From assembly GCF_014205255.1 (NCBI RefSeq), contig NZ_JACHNE010000001.1, forward strand, positions 62,001 through 126,000: a DNA stretch of 64,000 nt. Reading direction: 5' to 3'. Origin of the DNA: Streptomyces caelestis. GTDB taxonomy: Bacteria > Actinomycetota > Actinomycetes > Streptomycetales > Streptomycetaceae. The translations under genes were made by a program, and so were the position numbers. Every line of letters begins with the position of its first letter. Positions within the stretch are counted from its first letter, which is position 1. The notes under the pieces were generated by a model. The model was given only the letters and a program-made list of their open reading frames with translations. It ran no database searches and was not told where the DNA came from. Below are positions 44,564-50,840 of this stretch, piece by piece.

Positions 44564-44914
44564 CCTTTTCCTGGCGGGCGCGGCGGGGAAGCGGTCGGAC
44601 TCGTCGGCCAGGACTCCCCGTACGAACGCGTCCCACTGCTGGCGGGTGGTCGCGACGGTGCCGCTGCCGTTGAGCTGGACGAGGTCTCCGGGGCCATGGG
44701 TGACGGCGGTCCCGGACCGCGGTGGGAGTTCCCGGGCCTTGAGAGCGCGGAGCAGGGTGGCGAAGGCGGCGGGGGTGGTGGCGAGTATGCCCTGTTCCGG
44801 GCCGGCGCTTTCGGTGAGTCCGACGACTCCGTCGGCCGAGGAGACGTGGGCACGCACGACTCACCTTCGCCGCAGAACGACGACTTCTGCCAGTTGTCGG
44901 GGTAGATGACTTTT
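44543..44914 (-). pseudogene. DUF397 protein, frameshifted
   Basis: DUF397 proteins partner XRE regulators in Streptomyces. The minus strand reads YPDNWQKSSFCGEGESCV in one frame and HVSSADGVVGLTESAGPEQG in another; a 2-nt CC insertion at about 44857 between CV and HV explains the break. The remainder runs to VVNQ and TGA near 44543. A short product from a GTG or ATG at 44857 would lack the conserved W-x-KSS-x-C start. Confidence 0.65.
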
Positions 44915-45811
44915 TCAGGGGGTCTTGGCGATGGCGGGAATGAAGTCCCTGGAGCGTGGGGGCATGAGGGCCAGATGCTCCAGGCGTTCGAAGATGCGCC
45001 GGTACTTGTCGAGTTGGCCCTGGCGTCCCGTAGGACGATGCCGTGTGACTGGTCGAGCTGAACCGTGTCGAGCTGTGGCACCGGCCCCCCATGCACGTAG
45101 GAGATGGGCTGGCCCGAGCCCGGATATCCGTCGGCTTCGAACGGGATGGCGAGGAACGTGGTGTGCTCGCGATCGCCCATGGCCAACAGGTGTTCCGGCT
45201 GTCGCTTGGCCGTGAGCCGCCCGCCGACCCTCATGCGCAGGGCGGCCTCGTGGCTGACCGCCCGATAGGAGGCCGGGGCGTCGCGGTACACGACTGCCTG
45301 CCGCTTGATGCGGAAGGACAGTCGGTGCTCGACCTCAGGAGGGGGTTCCGGCAGCACCTGCTGGAAGACGGCCCCAGCGTGGTCGGTGGTCTGCAGGAGT
45401 CCCGGCAGCCCGGATGTGTGGGCCGTGCGCAGCGCCCGGCCCGTGGTGTTCGAGTTCGGCCAGGTCGAGGAGCTCGCTGGACAGGATGTCGCGGTACGCC
45501 TCCCACCAACCGCGCTTGCGCTCGCCCGTCACTGCGGCCAGGGCGTCGACCAGGTCGTGGTCGGGGCATTCGTAGTGGCAGGCCGGTGTGCGTACGCACT
45601 CGGCGCTGACGCCGTAGCGGCCCGCCTCGATGTTGCTCATACGGGCCTGGTTGCCACCCAGGAGTTTCGCCGCCTTCGTGGCGGTGAGGCCGGCGCGCTC
45701 GCGCAGCCTGCGCAGTTCTGTGCCGAGCCGTTGACGACGGAGTTCCGTTGCACGAAGGGGACTTGGGCAGGTCACCTCCGCAACAGAACTTCGTTGCGTG
45801 CGGTCGCGCAT
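44915..45811 (-). pseudogene. XRE/DUF5753 regulator, two frameshifts
   Basis: It begins with the helix-turn-helix (LGTELRRLRERAGLTATKAA, KLLGGNQARMSNIEAGRYGV) and DUF5753 (GWWEAYRDILSSELLDLAEL). One extra G in a GGG run near 45433 shifts the frame before ALRTAHTSGLPGLLQTTDHA. A second shift near 45030 precedes GQLDKYRRIFERLEHLALMP and the normal end FIPAIAKTP at 44915. Its partner DUF397 gene is also broken. Confidence 0.7.
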
Positions 45812-45917
45812 CCATCCAGCATCGTCACACTGCCGTGACCTGCACGCTCTCAAGGTCGCTACGACGTTGCCATCGCCCTGAGGCCCGGCTCGGGCCGGCG
45901 TGCCCGCACACATGATT

Positions 45918-45954
45918 CGCCCTGGCAGACCTGCTCAGCAGGCCTGCCAGGGCG
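45918..45954. terminator. Terminator hairpin after the tRNA-like array
   Basis: CGCCCTGGCAG (45918-45928) pairs perfectly with CTGCCAGGGCG (45944-45954). It lies 44 bp beyond the last tRNA-like unit in the direction of transcription (minus). Confidence 0.7.
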
Positions 45955-45998
45955 GGTCACACGACCAGGGAGCGGGGCCCCCTGGAGACCAAAAGCGC

Positions 45999-46091
45999 GG
46001 AGAGGGCAGGATTCGAACCTGCGCGGGCCCATTGAACCCGACCTTCGAGCCGTAGCTCAGGCCCCCGATAAACCACTCCGGGCACCTCTCC
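45999..46091 (-). tRNA. tRNA-Ser-like gene, copy 3 of 3 (no normal anticodon loop)
   Basis: A 93-nt unit on the minus strand, identical to the other two. Acceptor stem GGAGAGG/CCTCTCC with G73, no encoded CCA; D arm CCCG/CGGG with a GG-containing loop; T arm GCAGG-TTCGAAT-CCTGC; long variable arm GGGTTC-AAT-GGGCCC. These are serine-tRNA hallmarks. The anticodon stem (GGCCT/AGGTC) is closed not by a 7-nt loop but by a hairpin GAGC-TACG-GCTC, a C(UACG)G UNCG-type tetraloop. A CTCGAAG heptamer resembling a Ser(CGA) loop survives but its CTC is paired. It is the last of the array and is followed by TTTT and a hairpin. Confidence 0.8.
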
Positions 46092-46122
46092 AAAACCACC
46101 CGATTACGCGGGCTGATTTCGC

Positions 46123-46215
46123 GGAGAGGGCAGGATTCGAACCTGCGCGGGCCCATTGAACCCGACCTTCGAGCCGTAGCTCAGGCCCCCGATAAACCAC
46201 TCCGGGCACCTCTCC
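46123..46215 (-). tRNA. tRNA-Ser-like gene, copy 2 of 3 (no normal anticodon loop)
   Basis: Identical in all 93 positions to copies 1 and 3. The period is exactly 124 bp and the 31-bp spacers differ at only a few positions (for example AAAACC against AAGACC). Each spacer contains a small CCCG-ATTACG-CGGG hairpin that may be a processing signal. The identity of the units against diverging spacers suggests recent duplication or selection for dosage. Confidence 0.8.
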
Positions 46216-46246
46216 AAGACCACCCGATTACGCGGGCTGGCTTCGC

Positions 46247-46339
46247 GGAGAGGGCAGGATTCGAACCTGCGCGGGCCCATTGAACCCGACCTTCGAGCCG
46301 TAGCTCAGGCCCCCGATAAACCACTCCGGGCACCTCTCC
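46247..46339 (-). tRNA. tRNA-Ser-like gene, copy 1 of 3 (promoter-proximal)
   Basis: First unit of the leftward array, identical to the other two. It begins 175 bp from the divergently transcribed DUF2156 gene (46515). Canonical tertiary-contact positions are kept (GG in the D loop, TTCGAAT in the T loop), so an L-shaped fold is expected. Because seryl-tRNA synthetases read the variable arm and discriminator rather than the anticodon, it should still be chargeable with serine. Decoding is not expected if the hairpin forms. Confidence 0.8.
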
Positions 46340-46514
46340 AAGACCACCCGGTGTCGACCCGGCTGTTCCTGAGAACAACAATGACAGATGCCTCTGATAC
46401 GGACCTGACACGGAGCTGACGTGTCTCCGACATCCCACGAGAACCCCCTTTCGGTGCCGAGCGGTCCGATGCTCTAATTCCATGGGCCCAGCCCCACCGA
46501 GAGGGAGCGCGAAC
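46340..46514. promoter_or_regulatory. Divergent promoter region, tRNA-like array / DUF2156 gene
   Basis: A 175-bp gap from which the array is transcribed leftward and the transferase gene rightward. An interrupted inverted repeat ACACG (46408-46412) / CGTGT (46420-46424) sits mid-way. TCTAAT at about 46474 could be a -10 element for the rightward gene. No copy of the TGACCGACGGTCGG operator is present. Confidence 0.45.
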
Positions 46515-47510
46515 GTGTCCATGATTGAAACGGACAGCCCGATATTCCGGGCCGTCCAGAAGCACAGCCAGGCCGAAAATCCCAGTTCATTTCTCGCGCT
46601 GAACGAGGGCAACGAAACATTCAGCGTCCCTGAGATCGACGGGGTGATCTTCTACCGGCGGGCGGGCCGATACGCCGTTCAGTTCGGCGGCCCCTTTGTC
46701 GAGAAGGCGTCGTACGACGCACTCCTCGAGCGCTTCGTCGCGTACGTTCACGACGAAGGCCTCAGCCTCGTCGGCGTACAGCTCCAGCGTGACGACGCCG
46801 AGGCCTACGCCCGCCAGGGCTTCACGGTCAATCAGATCGGGGCTTCCTGGGCGGTGCGCATACCGGACCTCACACTGCGGGGCACCCGGTTCATGCAGTT
46901 GCGCAACAAGGTCTCCCGAGCGCACCGCAACGGCCTGAAGATCCAGGAGGCCCAGGCGTCGGATTGGCAGGACGGCCTGGCGAGGATCGACCGTGCGTGG
47001 CTCGGGGCGAAGGGCGAAGGCGCCCGCCCCCTGGAGTTCCTGGTGGGCCAGATCGGCGGCACGATGCAGGCCCACCGCCGACTCTTCGTCGGGACCATCG
47101 ACGATGCACCGGTCGCGTACATCTCCTACTCGCCCGTGTACGGCTCGCGCGCCGGCTGGATGCACGACCTGAGCCGGCGCATCCCGGAGGGCTCTCCCGG
47201 GCTGATGGAGGCGATCAACGCCCACGCGCTCGAGGTGTTCCGAGGTGAGGGGGTGGAGTGGCTGCACTTCGGCTTCACGCCCTTCACGGGTCTGGACGCG
47301 GGCCACGAGGTTCCCGGTCACAGTCCGGCGTTCCAGTGGCTGATGCGCTTCCTGTGGGCCGAGGGCTCCGCTCTCTACCCCGCGCAGACACAGCTGGCCT
47401 ACAAGCAGAAGTGGGCTGCCGACGTCCTCATCCCCGAGTACGTCGCCTTCGAGAATCAGGCCTCGCTTGCAGGCTTCGCCCATATCTTCCGCGCCAGCAA
47501 CGCCCTATGA
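46515..47510 (+). CDS. DUF2156 (MprF C-terminal-like) aminoacyl-tRNA-dependent transferase candidate
   Basis: A 331-residue protein of the DUF2156 fold, tandem GNAT-like, as in the C-terminal domain of MprF enzymes that move amino acids from tRNA. Visible segments are VIFYRRAGRYAVQFGGPFVE, FMQLRNKVSRAHRNGLKIQE, LEFLVGQIGGTMQAHRRLFV, DDAPVAYISYSPVYGSRAGW and MHDLSRRIPEGSPGLMEAIN. It lacks the MprF flippase domain, so a soluble acceptor is likely. GTG 46515 follows GAGGGAG. Divergence from the tRNA-Ser-like array and the SerRS paralogue in the nearby cluster suggest that it moves serine from that RNA, possibly to an alkylhydroxylamine as VlmA does in valanimycin formation. Confidence 0.72.
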   Translation: MSMIETDSPIFRAVQKHSQAENPSSFLALNEGNETFSVPEIDGVIFYRRAGRYAVQFGGPFVEKASYDALLERFVAYVHDEGLSLVGVQLQRDDAEAYARQGFTVNQIGASWAVRIPDLTLRGTRFMQLRNKVSRAHRNGLKIQEAQASDWQDGLARIDRAWLGAKGEGARPLEFLVGQIGGTMQAHRRLFVGTIDDAPVAYISYSPVYGSRAGWMHDLSRRIPEGSPGLMEAINAHALEVFRGEGVEWLHFGFTPFTGLDAGHEVPGHSPAFQWLMRFLWAEGSALYPAQTQLAYKQKWAADVLIPEYVAFENQASLAGFAHIFRASNAL

Positions 47511-47559
47511 GCATCCGTAGAAGCACTTTTCCCCGCATGTGGCCCACGAAAGGAAGACC

Positions 47560-47721
47560 GTGTCCTACGCATCTCTCAGCACCGACCAGCTTCGACAGTC
47601 GATGGTCGAGCACCTCATGCAGATCATGGGATGCCCCGACGACGAGACGCTGGCGCGCGACGCCGACTCCCTCCTGCTGACCCTGGACCACCGGCTGGCC
47701 CATGAAGCGGCAGCGGCCTGA
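47560..47721 (+). CDS. Small helical protein (53 aa), unknown
   Basis: GTG 47560 follows AAAGGAAG. The product reads MSYASLSTDQLRQSMVEHLM then QIMGCPDDETLARDADSLLL and TLDHRLAHEAAAA: acidic, probably helical. It looks superficially like a shortened carrier-protein helix set but has no DSL serine motif. It lies between the DUF2156 and desaturase genes and is probably co-transcribed with them. Confidence 0.6.
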   Translation: MSYASLSTDQLRQSMVEHLMQIMGCPDDETLARDADSLLLTLDHRLAHEAAAA

Positions 47722-47961
47722 CTCGCGCTGCCCCACCCCAGTCAGCCGGGTATCAGACCCGCATCAGCGCGGTAGGCGAGGCTGGTGGCGCACTGGCTCG
47801 GAACCAGGCGCAACGCACCGCACTGCCATGGCACAAGTGCGGGCAAGGTCACGAAGCCACCTTGTGGCTCCTGCCTCTCACCCTGCGCAGCCACCTGATC
47901 GTGGGACGGCTGCCGTGCCACCGCCTTACCACCGGGTACATCAGCCCAAGGAGTGCACCGT

Positions 47962-49077
47962 ATGTCATCGCCGCACGTCCCTTCCCAGAACGGCGTGGTC
48001 GAGTCGCTCGACGCACACCGCGCGACTCCGGCTCCACAGACCGCAGGAGCCTCCGCAACGTTCTCCGAGCTTCTGAAGCGAGTGAAGGCCGAGGGCTTGC
48101 TGGACTTCGACCCGCGCTACTACACAGGCCGTCTGGCACTCAACACCCTGCTCCTGGCCGCCGGTTTCACGGCGTTCTTCCTGCTCGGCGACTCCTGGTG
48201 GCAGCTGGTTGTGGCCGCGTGGCTGGGCCTGTGCGGGACGCAGAGCGCCTACATGTTCCACGACGCCGGCCACAAGGCGATGTTCCGCGACAAGCGGGTC
48301 GCCACGGCCGTGGGCTACATCCACGCCAACCTGATCAACGGGTCGAGTTATGGATGGTGGGTCAACCACCACAACCGGCACCACAGCAACCCGAACCATC
48401 TGGACATGGACCCCGACATCGGACGCCGCACCGCGATCTTCGATCTCAAGCAGTACGCCAGCCGCCGGGGAGTCAAGCGTTTCATCGTCCGGTACCAGAG
48501 CGTCCTGTTCTTCGTCCTGCTGGTCTTCGAGTCCCTCAAGATGAACAAGACCGCCATCAAGGTGATCTCCCAGGGACAGACCAAGCGCCCGGTACTCGAG
48601 GCTTCGCTCATCGTGCTGCGTGCGGCGATCTACCTGACGCTGGCCTTCACCGTGCTCTCCCCGCTGCTCGCCGTCGTCTTCATCGTCGTCCAGCAGTTCG
48701 TCCAGGGCCTCTACTTCGGCATGATCTTCGCCCCGAACCACAAGGGCATGGAGATCCGCGACGGCGAGGAGGAGACCTTGGACTGGCTGGAGCGCCAGGT
48801 GCTCACCTCGCGCAACATCCGCCCTTCTCGGATCATCGACTTCATGTACGGCGGTCTCAACTACCAGGTCGAGCACCACCTCTTTCCCTCGATGGCGCAG
48901 AAGAACCTGCCCCGTGCCCGGGAGTTGACCCGCGAGTACTGCGCGGAGCGAGGCGTTCCCTATCACGAGGTGGGCTTCTGGGCCTCGTACCGCGAGGTGG
49001 CCGGCTTCCTCCACGAGGTGAGCGCACCCGTGCGCCGGGGCGAGGTCGAGCAGACGCTGGAGCGGCGCGCCGCCTGA
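47962..49077 (+). CDS. Membrane fatty-acid desaturase
   Basis: A 371-residue membrane diiron desaturase. The three histidine boxes are HDAGHKAMF, WWVNHHNRHHSNPNH and QVEHHLFP, in correct order, with four hydrophobic segments (for example ALNTLLLAAGFTAFFLLG). ATG 47962 lies 8 nt after AAGGAG; a GTG at 47953 is less well placed. It introduces a double bond into an acyl chain, bound to lipid, CoA or ACP. Its position next to the proposed transferase suggests that it tailors the chain of the natural product, but a role in membrane lipids is possible. Confidence 0.85.
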   Translation: MSSPHVPSQNGVVESLDAHRATPAPQTAGASATFSELLKRVKAEGLLDFDPRYYTGRLALNTLLLAAGFTAFFLLGDSWWQLVVAAWLGLCGTQSAYMFHDAGHKAMFRDKRVATAVGYIHANLINGSSYGWWVNHHNRHHSNPNHLDMDPDIGRRTAIFDLKQYASRRGVKRFIVRYQSVLFFVLLVFESLKMNKTAIKVISQGQTKRPVLEASLIVLRAAIYLTLAFTVLSPLLAVVFIVVQQFVQGLYFGMIFAPNHKGMEIRDGEEETLDWLERQVLTSRNIRPSRIIDFMYGGLNYQVEHHLFPSMAQKNLPRARELTREYCAERGVPYHEVGFWASYREVAGFLHEVSAPVRRGEVEQTLERRAA

Positions 49078-49127
49078 CACGCGCCGCCGAGCTCTGACCT
49101 CCCGACAGCCCCCACAGCGGACAGACC

Positions 49128-49165
49128 GGTCGGCGACCGCGGCCCGAGCCGTGCGGTCGCCGACC
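49128..49165. terminator. Terminator hairpin after the desaturase
   Basis: GGTCGGCGACCGC (49128-49140) pairs perfectly with GCGGTCGCCGACC (49153-49165). Confidence 0.8.
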
Positions 49166-49246
49166 TGCGTCGTCACGACGCGGCGAAGAAGAAGCGAAAG
49201 CCCAGACGAGGAGTTGTCCCCCGATGCTTGAGAGGTCCTAAGAAGC

Positions 49247-49342
49247 CGTTGCCATACCGATCATGGAGTCTGTCGATCGAACAGGAGTCTCGATCGGGTG
49301 ATCGCGGGCCCTGACCGGCATGAGAGCAGGGCCTGGCGGTAT
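49247..49342. repeat. Direct repeat A (about 95 bp, left of the GNAT gene)
   Basis: Shares with repeat B the core CTGTCGATCGAAC plus GGAGTCTCGATCGGGTGA (49270-49301; 31 of 32 identical) and a looser flank ending AGCAGGGCCT. Each copy precedes a coding region. Confidence 0.65.
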
Positions 49343-49394
49343 GCGGGGAAAATCCAGGGGAGCGGACGGCCACGCGCTGCTACGGTCGGGCGCC

Positions 49395-49898
49395 ATGAGC
49401 TGGCTTCCCGATGACTTCGCCCACCCCGTCCTGGTACCGCTGCCGGGCGGTGGTCATCACCTGCGGCCGATCCGGGAGGCGGACACCCCGCTCGACTATC
49501 CGGCTGTGATGGGTTCGCGCGAGCGGCTGTGGACCATCTTCGGCCCGGCCTGGGGCTGGCCCGCGGCCACCATGACCTACGAGGCCGACCAGGCCGACCT
49601 GTTGCGGCACGAGAAGGAGATCGCCGCACACCAGTCCTTCAACTACGCGCTGTTCGACGCGGCGGAGACAGCTCTGCTCGGCTGTGTCTACATCGACCCA
49701 CCGGAGAGGGCCGGCGCGGACGGCGAGATCTCCTGGTGGGTGGTGGACGAGCTGGTGGGCAGCAAGGTCGAGCAGGCCCTCGATGCGCTGGTGCCGCAGT
49801 GGATCGCCGCCGACTGGCCGTTCGAGCAGCCGCGCTTCCTCGGCCGCGAGATCTCCTGGTCGGACTGGCTCGCCCTGCCGGAGCATCCCGACACGTAA
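49395..49898 (+). CDS. GNAT-like acetyltransferase
   Basis: A 167-residue protein starting MSWLPDDFAHPVLVPLPGGG followed by HHLRPIREADTPLDYPAVMG, a typical GNAT opening. Later segments are FNYALFDAAETALLGCVYID and ADGEISWWVVDELVGSKVEQ. The usual Q/RxxGxG/A loop is not clear, so acetyl-CoA binding may be altered. ATG 49395 is used; upstream codons lie in direct repeat A. Substrate unknown. The gene sits between two direct repeats. Confidence 0.6.
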   Translation: MSWLPDDFAHPVLVPLPGGGHHLRPIREADTPLDYPAVMGSRERLWTIFGPAWGWPAATMTYEADQADLLRHEKEIAAHQSFNYALFDAAETALLGCVYIDPPERAGADGEISWWVVDELVGSKVEQALDALVPQWIAADWPFEQPRFLGREISWSDWLALPEHPDT

Positions 49899-49903
49899 GT
49901 GGT

Positions 49904-50000
49904 TGTTGCCCGTACCGATCTCGAAGGCTGTCGATCGAACGGGAGTCTCGATCGGGTGAGTGCGGCGGTTTCCGCGCGTGAAAGCAGGGCCTCCTGGTAG
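49904..50000. repeat. Direct repeat B (about 95 bp, right of the GNAT gene)
   Basis: Second copy of the repeat, core at 49928-49959, immediately before an IS5-type transposase remnant. Together with copy A it brackets the GNAT gene. Confidence 0.65.
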
Positions 50001-50043
50001 CTCGGGGGTTCGATCCCATTCCGAGTGGTTCCAGGAGGCCCTG
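49985..50043. terminator. Perfect 13-bp inverted repeat before the transposase remnant
   Basis: CAGGGCCTCCTGG (49985-49997) and CCAGGAGGCCCTG (50031-50043) flank 33 bp and touch the TTG start of the transposase remnant. It could be a terminator or attenuator that blocks read-through into the transposase, or part of the element's end. Confidence 0.5.
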
Positions 50044-50438
50044 TTGTCTTTGTTGGACGTGCCCGAGCACGTTGACTTCAACTCGCCCGCCGTGTCGTGC
50101 GATTGCCTCGCGCACGTGTACGGCAACGCGGCCGACCATCCGGACCTGGTGCGCCGGTATCCGTCGGACATGACGGACGCGGAGTGGGCGGCCGTCCGGC
50201 CGTTGCTGCCGGTGCCGGCCTGGTTCCAGGGGCGGGGTGGACGGCCCGAGGGCTACTGCCACCGGCAGCTGTTGGACGCGATCCGCTACCTGGTCGCGGG
50301 CGGATCTCATGGCGGGCGATGCCCGCGGACTTCCCCGCATGGGCCCGGGTCTACGCCTTCTTCCGCCGCTGGCGGCTGGGCCTTGACGCGACGTCGGCGA
50401 AGGTCGGGGGACTGCGGTCGAAAACCCGGCGCGGGTAG
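50044..50438 (+). pseudogene. IS5-type transposase N-terminal remnant
   Basis: Starts MSLLDVPEHVDFNSPAVSCD and contains YPSDMTDAEWAAVRPLLPVP and GYCHRQLLDAIRYLVAGG, the N-terminal domain of IS5-family transposases. The expected ISWRAMPADFPAWARVYAFF continues in another frame from about 50315, after which the catalytic domain is missing. Confidence 0.65.
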
Positions 50439-50670
50439 ACGTCGACGCCGTGGCAGAGCCCACCACCACCGGTACGACGCGTTCCCGGTACGTGACCCCG
50501 CAGAGTGACGACCCCACCCCGGACCTCCACCGCGACGGTGCTCGCGCCCGGGCCGAGGATGTGCCCCAGGACGTCGTGTTCGGCCTCGCCGCGGATCTCG
50601 GCGTCGGAGCGGATGAAGGCGTCGAGCAGATCGCTCCACGCTCGGATCGGACCGTCATCGTGCAGCAGAA
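50400..50670 (-). pseudogene. CBS-BON protein, C-terminal fragment
   Basis: The minus strand reads SDLLDAFIRSDAEIRGEAEH, DVLGHILGPGASTVAVEVRG and GVVTLRGHVPG. This matches SDLLDAFIRSDDEIRGEIEQ, DVLGRILGLDEG and GAVTLRGHLPE of the intact CBS-BON protein at 60134-60778. The CBS domains are gone. It abuts the transposase remnant, which probably caused the truncation. Confidence 0.7.
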
Positions 50671-50840
50671 ACAGGGCAACTGGCGGGGTGTCAGCCTCTA
50701 GGGGATCGTCCATTTTTCAGGTGAACTTACCGCTTTCCATAGAGATAGGCGCTAGACATCCTCCTACCCTTTTCTCCGACTCGAGCAGTACAAGCACGGT
50801 GTGCCGCCCTCTTTGGGCTCGATGACCGTCGGGGGTTCGC

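Noticed and set aside
45999..46339. A CRISPR array or simple tandem repeat
   Set aside because: Only three units of 124 bp, no short palindromic repeats with unique spacers, and the unit folds as a tRNA. The repeats are tRNA-like genes.
45999..46339. Three ordinary tRNA-Ser genes
   Set aside because: A 7-nt anticodon loop on a 5-bp stem cannot be formed in any register I tried; the only Ser-like loop (CTCGAAG) needs a 4-bp stem with a G-U pair and leaves 11 nt unpaired.
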